From positions 1 to 40,771 of the forward strand of contig JADFKX010000001.1 of the NCBI GenBank assembly GCA_022564695.1: a stretch of DNA of 40,771 nucleotides, read 5' to 3'. The stretch comes from Chloroflexota bacterium (GTDB lineage Bacteria; Chloroflexota; Dehalococcoidia; SM23-28-2; RBG-16-64-32). The number at the start of each line of letters is the position of its first letter. Positions within the stretch are counted from its first letter, which is position 1. The notes beneath the pieces are model-generated. The model saw only the letters and a program-made list of their open reading frames with translations. It made no database searches and had not been told where the DNA came from. The translations under genes were made by a program, and so were the position numbers. Below, piece after piece: positions 16,093-34,778 of the stretch.

Positions 16093-17925
16093 TTACGCCT
16101 TGTCCAGCCAGAGGTTGACGGCGGTCTCTAGTCCGTAACCGTAGCCTCGGATAAGCTGGATGTTCTTGACCCAGGGCTGGAAGATGTAAGCGACAGATTC
16201 TCCCGTCCAGGGGATCAGGTACATGCTCTCCGCCATCATCCGCTGTACGTCCCGCACCAGCTCCACCCGCGTATCGAAGTCCGTCTCCGCCGCCTGCTGG
16301 CTCCACAGAGCCAGCAGCGCGCCGTCGCCCGCAGGCGAGCCATCGCCTTCGATCGGCAGCTGATCCGCAGGAACAGGATCCGAGCCCTCCACGTCGGCGG
16401 TTCGCCCCCAGTTGTGGCGGGCGCTGCCCGGGTGGAAGATGGTAGAGAAGATGTTGTGGGGGTCCATGGGGCTGCCCATAAGCGGTGCCAAGCCCAGCTC
16501 GTTATCTCCCATTACACCGTAGAAGCTGGTGCTGATGTAACCCCCGTACTCCTGGAGGTTAAGCTCCATGCGGAATCCGGCCTCGGCGGCGCTTGCGGCG
16601 AACGCCTCCATCTGGGCGCCGAAGCCAGGGCCGTAGGCGCTGGAGGAGGAGGCTGTCAGGTCCACGCCGTTGGGGAAGCCGGCCTCCGCCAGCAAGGCTT
16701 TGGCCCCCTCCACGTCGCGCTGATAGTACTTGGCGTTGTCACCAAAGGTGGCCGCGTCGTTGATCGGGTCCACGTAGAAGTCAGCGTACTGGACAACGTG
16801 GGTTAGCCCGCCGCCCGCTGCTCCCGGCTGGTCCAGGGCACCCAAAATTCCCTTGCGATCAATGGCCATCGAGAGCGCCTGCCGCACCCTCTTGTCGTTG
16901 AACGGTGGGCGGCCGAAGTTGAAGAAGGCACCACCCCAAACCTGCTCGGGGCCCGTGAAGAACTGGGCATCCGGCATCTCGCTCAGACCCCGGTCCCATA
17001 GCTCGGCCGACCATAGACTCGCGTCCAGGTTACCCGCCGCTAGGTTCTGCAGGATCGTCTCCGGATCGCCGACAAGGGAGTTTTCGATGACGTCGATGTA
17101 GGGCTTGGGTGCGTCGTAGTAGTTGGGGTTCTTCCGCCAGCGCATCACGACGTCCGGCTCCCAGCTGTCAAATATCCACGGGCCAGAGCCGATGGGCTTA
17201 GTGTTGGACAGCTCCTCACTGTCGATCACTTCCGAGGGGATGATCCAGGGCCCGCCGTCGTTGTTACCGAACAGAACCTGGAAGGCGGGGCCGAAGGGCT
17301 GCCTGAGGGTGATCTTCAGCGTCTTGTCGCCCGTGACCTCCACGCTCTCCACGGCGGTCAGCCAGTTACCCCGGTTAGGCGACTCTGTAGCAAAAAGGTC
17401 GAAAGCCAGCTTCACATCCTCGGCGGTTACCGGCCGGCCGTTGACCGGCGGCACGTCGTGGAAGTTCAGGTTATCGCGAATCTTAAAGTTGAATACCGTA
17501 CCCGTGTCGTCTATCTCAGGCAGGCTCTCCGCCGCGTCGCCCTCTACGTTGCTGAAGTCAACGGGAATGCTGGGCACGCCGTTCACTTCCCCCGGCGTGG
17601 GCGGGATATTCTTAATGAGCCGGCTGTAGTGGTAGGCGGCAGGAATCTGGGCCAGGTAAGTCAACTGCCTCTGGGAGTCGAGAGTGGGCGGGTTGATCGT
17701 TGAGAGGCCCACCAGCGTCCCCTTAAGCGTGCCGCCCATCTTCGGCCCGGCATCGGTAGGTGACCCCGCCGGAGTAGCCGTGGCCCCCGAATCTCCGTCA
17801 TCGCCGCAGCCAACGACTCCCGCGACCGCCAATCCGGCAGCGCTGATGCCTGTCGCCTGCAACAAGCGCCGGCGGCTCAGCCGTCTCCTCCAGAACCGAG
17901 TCCAGTAACGGCTTTCAGGAGCCAT
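16093..17925 (-). CDS. peptide-type ABC transporter substrate-binding lipoprotein, Tat-exported
   Basis: The 610-residue family 5 (SBP_bac_5) solute receptor captures substrate outside the membrane for the two downstream permeases. The leader has a twin-arginine motif LSRRRLLQATG (residues 16-26), a hydrophobic stretch and a lipobox ending at Cys40 (AGVVGC), followed by a Ser/Thr/Pro/Gly-rich linker, so it should be a Tat-exported lipoprotein. Family hallmarks are PVTAEDVKLAFD, the KPIGSGPWIF stretch, and FNDKRVRQALSMAIDRK. Ribosome site GAGGAGG sits directly upstream of ATG 17925, and a strong promoter lies 90 bases back. Ligand class (peptide, nickel, sugar) is not readable from sequence alone. 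Confidence 0.94.
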   Translation of the reverse strand: MAPESRYWTRFWRRRLSRRRLLQATGISAAGLAVAGVVGCGDDGDSGATATPAGSPTDAGPKMGGTLKGTLVGLSTINPPTLDSQRQLTYLAQIPAAYHYSRLIKNIPPTPGEVNGVPSIPVDFSNVEGDAAESLPEIDDTGTVFNFKIRDNLNFHDVPPVNGRPVTAEDVKLAFDLFATESPNRGNWLTAVESVEVTGDKTLKITLRQPFGPAFQVLFGNNDGGPWIIPSEVIDSEELSNTKPIGSGPWIFDSWEPDVVMRWRKNPNYYDAPKPYIDVIENSLVGDPETILQNLAAGNLDASLWSAELWDRGLSEMPDAQFFTGPEQVWGGAFFNFGRPPFNDKRVRQALSMAIDRKGILGALDQPGAAGGGLTHVVQYADFYVDPINDAATFGDNAKYYQRDVEGAKALLAEAGFPNGVDLTASSSSAYGPGFGAQMEAFAASAAEAGFRMELNLQEYGGYISTSFYGVMGDNELGLAPLMGSPMDPHNIFSTIFHPGSARHNWGRTADVEGSDPVPADQLPIEGDGSPAGDGALLALWSQQAAETDFDTRVELVRDVQRMMAESMYLIPWTGESVAYIFQPWVKNIQLIRGYGYGLETAVNLWLDKA

Positions 17926-18014
17926 GGTCTCCTCCTCTCAGGACGATAACCGTTCGGCCTTCGTCTCCAAGGACGCCTGTGGAGGCAACTGTGTTACCCG
18001 CCAACTTGATACTT

Positions 18015-18043
18015 TTTATAGGTGCATACTCACTCAGTGTCAA
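18015..18043 (-). promoter_or_regulatory. sigma-70-type promoter of the ABC transporter operon
   Basis: Minus strand: TTGACA (18038-18043), 17-base spacer, TATAAA (18015-18020); 11 of 12 consensus bases. It leaves a leader of roughly 80 bases before the binding-protein ATG. This is one of the two best promoter matches in the window. It lies just past the end of the hypothetical gene, so the transporter is separately expressed. Confidence 0.85.
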
Positions 18044-18095
18044 GACCATGACAACCCATAACTGACGTTAATTTTTCGCGGATTGCGCTTCAATG

Positions 18096-18776
18096 CTAAC
18101 GTCGAGCTGGTCGTAGCTGGGCCAACATCGCCAGACCCTTACGGGTGTCGCTGGCGACCCGCGCCGGGTCGGCGTTACTCACTCGATGCTTAAATAGCCA
18201 ATATGTGAACTCGCGCAAGTCGCCCGGAGAGAGCTCGCCGCCGGAGAGTCCGCCCGCCTGACGGAACTTTTCTAACAGCTCCTGACGGGTGGCGCCGTAG
18301 ATGCGGCTACAGACCTCCTCGTCTACGTGGCCGTTCTCCCCTACCTGGCACAGCCGCTCCTTGTGCACCTCCTGAGCGACGCCTAGCTGTAGCGCCTGCT
18401 CCACCTTAACTCCGTAGAAGAAGTTAAGGTGTGCGCGGTGCTTAGCGGGCCCCAGCAGCCGACGAAACTCCTCCTCAGACACCTCCATTGGAAAGCGTCC
18501 GTGCGTCAAGAGCGCCTCGCGCTCATCCTCGGGCGTCACGTCCGCCAGCGCCTTACACAGCCGCTCCGCCAGCAGCAGCCAATCGAACGCCTCGCCGCCG
18601 ATCAAGTAGCAGTAGCGGCGGCCGTCCACCTCTTCTTCCGCCAGCGGCCACTGGCCCGCCCCCTCCAGAACCGCTGTGAACCAGTGGCGCTCACCGCTCT
18701 CCACTAACTCCCGCAGCCGGACGAGGAGATCGTCTACCTGCGGGTCACAGTCAGGGGAAGCTGCTCGACGGGGCAT
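18096..18776 (-). CDS. hypothetical protein downstream of secA
   Basis: The 226-residue soluble protein has no signal peptide or membrane segment. I do not recognise a named family. Visible features: a tryptophan/aromatic block HWFTAVLEGAGQWPLAEEE, YCYLIGGEAFDWLLLAERLC, and HLNFFYGVKVEQALQ, spread over mostly helical sequence. I chose ATG 18776 (MPRRAASPD) because upstream in-frame codons lie inside secA; the secA stop is 10 bases before it and AAGG precedes it. The close spacing suggests cotranscription with secA, so a housekeeping role is possible but unsupported. Aromatic richness and conserved-looking blocks argue for a real protein. Confidence 0.8.
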   Translation of the reverse strand: MPRRAASPDCDPQVDDLLVRLRELVESGERHWFTAVLEGAGQWPLAEEEVDGRRYCYLIGGEAFDWLLLAERLCKALADVTPEDEREALLTHGRFPMEVSEEEFRRLLGPAKHRAHLNFFYGVKVEQALQLGVAQEVHKERLCQVGENGHVDEEVCSRIYGATRQELLEKFRQAGGLSGGELSPGDLREFTYWLFKHRVSNADPARVASDTRKGLAMLAQLRPARR

Positions 18777-18786
18777 CGTTCCAACC

Positions 18787-21618
<2,832 letters not shown>

Positions 21619-21680
21619 TTTTCTATCTGCACACCTTCCAGCTCTATCTGTACGACGTGCCCGTAAAGGGCATCGTTTCA

Positions 21681-21689
21681 ATCATAGCA
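21681..21689 (-). promoter_or_regulatory. possible extended -10 promoter of secA
   Basis: Minus strand TGCTATGAT, an extended -10 element (TGn followed by a 5-of-6 match to TATAAT). No good -35 box is found 17 bases upstream, which extended -10 promoters tolerate. The leader to ATG 21618 would be about 55 bases. Confidence 0.45.
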
Positions 21690-21727
21690 GCTTCGGTGCA
21701 GTGGAGAGGGCAGTGTGTGGCCGCCTA

Positions 21728-22687
21728 CTATTCGTCGAACAGGGCGCCCACGGACTGGCCGGTGTGGATGCGCCGGATCGCCTCCCCCAGCAGAGGAGCC
21801 ACGGAGATTATCTTGAACTTCGGCAGCCGCTTCTCCGGCGATAGTGGGATCGTGTCCGTGAACACCAGCTCCTTGATGGGCGATTTCTCCAGCCGCTCCA
21901 CGGCCGGTCCGGACAGGATAGGGTGCGTGGCGGCAGCGTAGACCTCCTTCGCACCGTTACGCAGCACCATCTCCGCCGTGGCAACCAGAGTGGCGGCAGT
22001 GTCCACCTCATCGTCGACTATCAGGGCGTTCCTGCCCTTCACCTCACCGATGATGCTCACCGCCTCCACCTTCTCCTGGTTGCCGATTCGCTTCTTTTCG
22101 ACTATGGCGATAGGCGCGCCGAGCCGATCAGCCATGTGGCCTGCCCTCTTAGCGTCTCCTACATCAGTGGCCACCACGGTGAGATCTCTGAGTTTCTTGT
22201 CGCGGAAGTGGTTGGCCAGCAAGGAGAGCGCGGTTAACTCGTCCACCGGGATGTTGAAGAAGCCCTGCACCTGGCCGGCGTGGAGATCGACCGTCAGCAG
22301 ACGGTCCGCCCCCGCCGTTTCGATAAAGTTGGCGATCAGGCGGGCGGTGATCGGTACCCGTGGCTGGTCTTTCTTATCGCTGCGGCCATAGCCGTAGTAA
22401 GGGACCACCGCTGTGATGCGGCCCGCGGAGGCCCGCTTTGCGGCGTCTATCATGATGAACAGCTCCATCAGCCGCGTGTTCACTGGAAAGGCGATTGGCT
22501 GGACCAGAAAAACGTCGCGGGCGCGGATGTTCTCCAGAAAACGGACGAAGATGTTCTCGTTGCTGAACTCGAACACCTCGCACTGGCCTAAGGACTTCTC
22601 CAGGTACTCACAGATACTGCCAGCCAACGCCGGGTGGGCGTTGCCCGTGAACACCTTTAGCTCTTGATAAAGAGGTGTTTCTATCAC
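21728..22687 (-). CDS. prs: ribose-phosphate pyrophosphokinase (PRPP synthetase)
   Basis: The 319-residue cytosolic enzyme makes PRPP from ribose 5-phosphate and ATP. FTGNAHPALA, FSNENIFVRFLENIRARDVFLVQP, YYGYGRSDKKDQPRVPI (catalytic loop), TVDLHAGQVQGFF and the PRPP loop IVDDEVDTAATL are in order. Two loops deviate: DVGDAKRA where DVGGVKRA is common, and DDEVDTAAT for DDIIDTAGT. I start at GTG 22687 (IETPLYQELKVFTGN); a TTG at 22723 adds 12 residues and has a weak GGGGA site, so the start is not settled. Divergently placed to the transporter gene on the other strand. Confidence 0.93.
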   Translation of the reverse strand: MIETPLYQELKVFTGNAHPALAGSICEYLEKSLGQCEVFEFSNENIFVRFLENIRARDVFLVQPIAFPVNTRLMELFIMIDAAKRASAGRITAVVPYYGYGRSDKKDQPRVPITARLIANFIETAGADRLLTVDLHAGQVQGFFNIPVDELTALSLLANHFRDKKLRDLTVVATDVGDAKRAGHMADRLGAPIAIVEKKRIGNQEKVEAVSIIGEVKGRNALIVDDEVDTAATLVATAEMVLRNGAKEVYAAATHPILSGPAVERLEKSPIKELVFTDTIPLSPEKRLPKFKIISVAPLLGEAIRRIHTGQSVGALFDE

Positions 22688-22741
22688 CGATGCGAGTGTA
22701 AGCGCTTCCGCGGCCCGTGACAACCGCTTCCCCAGCCCCGA

Positions 22742-22770
22742 TTGACCCTCAAGATGCGCTCAGATACTCT
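22742..22770 (+). promoter_or_regulatory. candidate promoter of the EamA transporter gene
   Basis: TTGACC (22742-22747), a 17-base spacer, TACTCT (22765-22770). The -35 matches 5 of 6 bases; the -10 only 3 of 6. The predicted start lies about 50 bases before GTG 22831, consistent with the chosen gene start. Confidence 0.4.
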
Positions 22771-22830
22771 AAAGGATACACGCACCTGTTCTCGCCGGTC
22801 GCATCCTGGAGCCCTTTAGCCCTATCTGAC

Positions 22831-23751
22831 GTGACACCTAAGGCATTACTCGCTCTTCTGTCGCTGGGCGCCATCTGGGGCGCCTCGTTCCTGTTCATCA
22901 AGGTGATCGTGGATGAGACGTCGTCCCTGGAGGTGGCAGAGGGACGCATGTTCTTCGGCGCTCTGGCCGTTGGCGTGGTGATCGCGATACGAAAGATGCC
23001 CCTTAGCCGTCCACCCGCCCTCTGGCTCAAGGTAGCGGTTTGGGCGCTAGTTGGCATAGTGGTCCCGTTCATCCTCATCGCCTGGGCGGAGGAGCATATC
23101 GACAGCGGCACCGCATCCGTCCTGAACTCCAGCATGCCGCTGTTCACGGTGCTGTTCGCCGCCATTTTCCTCATCGAAGAGCGGCTCACGCCGGCCCGCG
23201 TAGCCGGCCTCGGCATCGGCTTCGTGGGAGTCATCGTCCTCACCGGCGGCGACGTCTACGACCTCCGCGATTCCACCGTTCTGGGCCAGCTGGCGGTGGT
23301 GGTCGCGGCCGCTTGCTACGGCGCCGGCGCCGTCTACGCCCGCAGTCTGCTCAAGGAGGAGGACCCTGTAAGCCTGACTGGCGGCCAGCTTGTGCTGGGA
23401 ACCGTGATGGTGCTGCCGCTCATGCTGGCAGTACGGGGCACGCCGGACTACTCGCTGAGCGTGGAGGCCTGGCTCTCCCTCCTGGCCCTCGGCGTGTTGG
23501 GGACCGGGATAGCCATCATCATCTATCTGTGGCTGGTGGACAACGTCGGCAGCGTCCGCAGCTCACTGGTAACCTACATCATCCCCATTATAGGGTTGTT
23601 TCTGGGCTGGGCCGTGCTGGACGAATCGATAGGCATAAACACAGTCCTGGGCTGCGCCCTCATCATCGCCGGCGTCGCCGCCGTCATGCGCGGTCAGGCG
23701 CCGTCCAGCCAGCGGTTACCGGTAGCCGCCGACGCGACCGCTGCGGATTGA
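22831..23751 (+). CDS. EamA/DMT-family transporter
   Basis: The 306-residue protein has about ten membrane helices in two EamA repeats. GAIWGASFLFIKV at the start and the second half ending with LGTGIAIIIYLWLVDNVG, the VTYIIPIIGLFLGWAVLDE loop and IIAGVA match the family. EamA proteins include amino-acid and metabolite exporters; the substrate is not determinable here. I start at GTG 22831 (TPKALLALL), since upstream in-frame codons give an atypical hydrophilic N-terminus and the upstream ATG overlaps the prs side. Divergent from prs. Confidence 0.88.
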   Translation: MTPKALLALLSLGAIWGASFLFIKVIVDETSSLEVAEGRMFFGALAVGVVIAIRKMPLSRPPALWLKVAVWALVGIVVPFILIAWAEEHIDSGTASVLNSSMPLFTVLFAAIFLIEERLTPARVAGLGIGFVGVIVLTGGDVYDLRDSTVLGQLAVVVAAACYGAGAVYARSLLKEEDPVSLTGGQLVLGTVMVLPLMLAVRGTPDYSLSVEAWLSLLALGVLGTGIAIIIYLWLVDNVGSVRSSLVTYIIPIIGLFLGWAVLDESIGINTVLGCALIIAGVAAVMRGQAPSSQRLPVAADATAAD

Positions 23752-23775
23752 GCCGGACCGGGTGGATTTTCAACG

Positions 23776-23804
23776 TTGACATCCCTCCAGGCCGGTGCTA
23801 CACT
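23776..23804 (+). promoter_or_regulatory. sigma-70-type promoter of rpoBC
   Basis: TTGACA (23776-23781), 17-base spacer, TACACT (23799-23804), giving a perfect -35 box and 4 of 6 at -10. It leaves a leader of about 118 bases before rpoB. No ribosomal protein gene precedes it: rpoBC has its own start here. Confidence 0.8.
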
Positions 23805-23928
23805 AGCTATTCGATGGCCGGTTTGTGTCCCCCATCATTCGCATCCCCATTTGATCTACGTCGATAGGTATCGTCTGCCTTCTGCTCGCAAGAGACTTGC
23901 CTAATTTCCTTTTGAGGAGTGCTTCCGC

Positions 23929-32263
<8,335 letters not shown>

Positions 32264-32265
32264 AC

Positions 32266-32568
32266 AACCCGTCACGGACCGACTGGCTAAGCCCCCGGAG
32301 CGTATCTCTAGGCCCCGGTGACGAATACGAACAGGTAGGTGTCCTCCTGAGCAGCGACATCTCCGGCTTCAGCCCACGCGCCGTGCTCTTCATGTCCGAT
32401 GAGACGGAGGCCACCGACGCCGAGAGGCTGGCAGCAACCGTGGCCGAGCCGGTGGATGTCATCGTCTACGAAGGGGACGCCGCCCATGGGGTGCAGCTCC
32501 TTGCCAACCCCCGGGCGAAGCTGGCCATCCGCGATTGGCTGGCCGCGAACCTAGCCCTCGAAGAATAG
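32266..32568 (+). pseudogene. remnant of an alpha/beta hydrolase (C-terminal part)
   Basis: A continuous frame of about 100 codons without its own upstream start follows rpoC. It reads LGPGDEYEQVGVLLSSDISG, then AVLFMSDETEATDAERLA and DVIVYEGDAAHGVQLLANP, ending in KLAIRDWLAANLALEE before TAG. This resembles the last third of small alpha/beta hydrolases (dienelactone-hydrolase-like): the acid-bearing strand-loop and the AHG motif with the catalytic histidine are retained, while the nucleophile half is missing. A GTG at 32383 could start a 61-residue peptide, but no ribosome site is evident. I regard it as a decayed gene piece. Positions 32569-32663 show nothing recognisable. Confidence 0.5.
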
Positions 32569-32663
32569 TCCCCATGCAACCGCCCGGCTATCGCCACCGA
32601 AACAGCGGCGCGGAGAACGTCTCGCGAAGAGCATACCTTCGTAACCTTTCCACACAGTGCGCG

Positions 32664-32692
32664 TTGACATGTATGAGGCTACCTGCTAGCTT
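32664..32692 (+). promoter_or_regulatory. promoter of the riboswitch-controlled VTT gene
   Basis: TTGACA (32664-32669), 17-base spacer, TAGCTT (32687-32692). A perfect -35 box and a weaker -10 (3 of 6). The expected transcript start near 32699 lies about 30 bases before the first base pair of the riboswitch, so the aptamer would be at the very 5' end of the mRNA. Confidence 0.7.
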
Positions 32693-32727
32693 CAAGACAA
32701 TCTAATACTGAAATCCGCGCCTAATCC

Positions 32728-32857
32728 CTGCCTCTGGCGGGGAGCGGGGGAACCACCCGCAGATGCGGGCTCCGGGGTGAATCTCGTCAAAAGCGAGTAG
32801 GCCAACTCCTTCGGCCGAACCCGTCAGCTAACCTCGCAGGCGTAGAAGGAGAGGCTA
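32728..32857 (+). promoter_or_regulatory. c-di-AMP riboswitch (ydaO/yuaA leader)
   Basis: Three conserved ydaO/yuaA blocks occur in order: GGGGGAACCA (32746-32755), GGGGTGAATC (32774-32783), and CGAACCCGTCAGCTAACCTC (32816-32835), followed by GCAGGCGTAGAAGGAGAG. A closing helix can form between GCCTCT (32730-32735) and AGAGGC (32850-32855). Members of this RNA class bind cyclic di-AMP and normally switch transcription off when it is bound. It stands between a promoter and a VTT-domain gene. The match to the conserved core is strong; ligand is assumed from the family. Confidence 0.9.
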
Positions 32858-32872
32858 GGTTCAAACCACTTT

Positions 32873-32903
32873 GAGGGGCGTGAGGCTAGGTCTCCCGCCC
32901 CTC
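32873..32903 (+). terminator. terminator-like expression platform of the riboswitch
   Basis: GAGGGGCG (32873-32880) pairs with CGCCCCTC (32896-32903), extended inward by GAG/CTC past one mismatch. The following bases TCGTCGTCCTCAT are pyrimidine-rich but lack a T-run. The 3' arm region CCTCTC (32900-32905) can instead pair with GAGAGG (32849-32854), which is the 3' strand of the aptamer's closing helix. This gives two exclusive folds: aptamer closed plus hairpin, or aptamer open plus disrupted hairpin. Confidence 0.6.
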
Positions 32904-32947
32904 TCGTCGTCCTCATACCCATGGCTACGCGGGAAGGCGTCCGCATT

Positions 32948-33556
32948 ATGACTCGACGCGAAGACGAGTCTGCCCCACCAGCGAGGCTCGGTTTCGTCTG
33001 GCGGCTGGAGTATACTCTCCTGATCGGCGTCGCCCTGCTGATGACCGCCTTCGCCATCGCCTTCTTCTATTTCGGCGCTGACACAAGCAACCTCAAGTCC
33101 TGGGGCTACGCCGGTATCTTCCTCATCAACGTGGTGGGCAGCGCCTCCATCCTCCTGCCCTCGCCGGCCGTGGCCAGCGTCGTTGGCGGCGGCGCTCTGC
33201 TCGACGATCTCCTCGGGGTGCCCGCCTTCATCTGGGTGGGCCTCGTCGCCGGCACGGGCGAGGCGCTCGGCGAGTTCACCGGCTACGCCGCTGGCTACGG
33301 CGGCCGCATCATCTTTGAGAACCGGCCGGAGTATGCGCGTGTCCAAAGATGGATGGAGCGCCGCGGCACGTTAACCATGTTTCTGCTCTCCATCTTTCCC
33401 AACCCGCTGTTCGATCTGGCCGGCGTGGCAGCGGGAGCTGTCAGGATGCCGATCCGGCGCTTCTTTCCGGCCGTACTAGCCGGAAAGATCATCAAGGATA
33501 CCTACCTGGCCGCTATCGGTGGCGTGGGCGCTTCCATCCTTACCCATCTCGTCTAG
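32948..33556 (+). CDS. VTT-domain (DedA/SNARE-associated type) membrane protein
   Basis: The 202-residue integral membrane protein begins with a cytoplasmic stretch, then a helix around residues 18-40, and carries the VTT/SNARE-associated core: SASILLPSPAVASVVGGGAL, then GTGEALGEFTGYAAGYGG and the second half SIFPNPLFDLAGVAAGAVRM with FFPAVLAGKIIKDTYLA. Family members (DedA, YqaA, TVP38) are lipid-handling proteins; some recycle undecaprenyl phosphate. The specific lipid here is unknown. I start at ATG 32948, preceded by GGGAAGG; an ATG at 32921 lacks a ribosome site. Its mRNA leader contains a c-di-AMP riboswitch. Confidence 0.88.
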   Translation: MTRREDESAPPARLGFVWRLEYTLLIGVALLMTAFAIAFFYFGADTSNLKSWGYAGIFLINVVGSASILLPSPAVASVVGGGALLDDLLGVPAFIWVGLVAGTGEALGEFTGYAAGYGGRIIFENRPEYARVQRWMERRGTLTMFLLSIFPNPLFDLAGVAAGAVRMPIRRFFPAVLAGKIIKDTYLAAIGGVGASILTHLV

Positions 33557-33566
33557 CAAACTGCTA
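33553..33566 (+). terminator. weak hairpin at the end of the VTT gene
   Basis: TAGCA-AAC-TGCTA forms a 5-bp stem starting at the VTT stop codon, followed by ACTTTG. It could end or stabilise the transcript, but the stem is short and the T-run poor. Confidence 0.25.
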
Positions 33567-33569
33567 ACT

Positions 33570-33599
33570 TTGACAGCCAATTTTGGCACGCAGTATACT
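33570..33599 (+). promoter_or_regulatory. promoter of the PIN/TRAM-ispDF-cysES cluster
   Basis: TTGACA (33570-33575), 18-base spacer, TATACT (33594-33599); 11 of 12 consensus bases. It leaves a leader of about 110 bases before ATG 33716. Confidence 0.85.
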
Positions 33600-33715
33600 C
33601 CAGCCAGGTTGAGCCACGCCGATGGCCAGCGCTGGTCCAAAGCTGTCTTAACTGAGGAGAGGACTCCCATTGAGGCGTGTCCCTCCGCCCAGGTGGGGTG
33701 GGGAGCAATTATCGG

Positions 33716-34771
33716 ATGACCGAAAACCTGACCGTCGTAGTCCGCGTCCTGGGCGCGATCTTCTTCGGTTTCCTCGGCTTGTACTCCGGCCTGGCTCTGG
33801 CCGAGGGTGATAGCGGACTGACACGCGTCCTGTTCTTGGTGGCAACGCCCGTGGGTTTCATTCTTTTCGGTACGTTGGTAACTCCCTTCATCATCATGTC
33901 CCCCCTCCAGAGGCTCCAAGAGTGGTCCAACACCATCCCGCCCCTGCAACTTGTTCTGGGCGCAATCGGCCTGTTTGCCGGGTTCCTGCTGGGCGCCTTG
34001 TCCACCCCCTTCCTTATCACCCTGCCGGGCGTCGGCGCCTGGGTTGCGCCTTTCGTCGTGAGCTTCCTATTCGGGCTGATCGGCGTTGTCGTTATGATCG
34101 GCCGCGAAGAGGAGTTAGCCGGCTTCCTCTCCCGCTACCTGCCGGGCGCAGCCAAATCCAACAACGGACGCCCCCGTGAGATCATCGTCGACACCAGCGT
34201 CATCATCGACGGACGCATCGCCGACGTGGCGATGACCGGCTTCCTCCAGGGCACCCTTATCGTCCCCCGCTTCATCCTTGATGAGCTCCGCCACGTTGCC
34301 GATTCGCAGGAGACCCTGCGACGCAACCGCGGCCGCCGCGGGCTGGATATGCTCAACCGGCTCCAGAAGGAGGCGCCTATCCCCGTACTGGTCAGCGAAG
34401 AGGACTTCCCTGACGCCCGCGACGCGGACGCCAAGCTCATCCGGCTGGCCATCAAACTCAAGGCGCCAATCCTCACCAATGACTTCAACCTGAACCGCAT
34501 CGCCGAACTGGAGGACGTCAAGGTGCTGAACATCAACGACCTGGCCAACGCTGTTAAGGTCGTCATCCTACCCGGCGAGGAGATGGCCGTGCACATCATC
34601 CAGGAGGGGAAAGAGGCAGGCCAGGGCGTCGGCTTCCTAGACGACGGCACTATGGTCGTCGTCGAAGGCGGCCGCCGCTATCTCAACGAGAAGATTGACG
34701 TCATAGTCACCCGCATCCTACAGACCGTAGCTGGGAGGATGATCTTCGCCCAGCCCAAGGGCGCCGCCTAG
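33716..34771 (+). CDS. PIN/TRAM-domain membrane protein (YacL type)
   Basis: The 351-residue protein has about four N-terminal membrane helices (5-30, 36-60, 78-103, 107-128), then a cytoplasmic PIN nuclease-like domain from about residue 155 and a C-terminal TRAM domain. PIN acidic residues are visible in IIVDTSVIIDGRIADV, FILDELRHVAD, DARDADAKLI and TNDFNLNRIAE. The TRAM end has GQGVGFLDDGTMVVVEGG and DVIVTRILQTVAGRMIFAQ. Some PIN proteins are RNases; activity here is not shown. I start at ATG 33716 after GGGGAG; an upstream GTG would add 13 residues. The gene order PIN/TRAM, ispD, ispF, cysE, cysS resembles the Bacillus yacL region. Confidence 0.93.
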   Translation: MTENLTVVVRVLGAIFFGFLGLYSGLALAEGDSGLTRVLFLVATPVGFILFGTLVTPFIIMSPLQRLQEWSNTIPPLQLVLGAIGLFAGFLLGALSTPFLITLPGVGAWVAPFVVSFLFGLIGVVVMIGREEELAGFLSRYLPGAAKSNNGRPREIIVDTSVIIDGRIADVAMTGFLQGTLIVPRFILDELRHVADSQETLRRNRGRRGLDMLNRLQKEAPIPVLVSEEDFPDARDADAKLIRLAIKLKAPILTNDFNLNRIAELEDVKVLNINDLANAVKVVILPGEEMAVHIIQEGKEAGQGVGFLDDGTMVVVEGGRRYLNEKIDVIVTRILQTVAGRMIFAQPKGAA

Positions 34772-34778
34772 GCCTATC

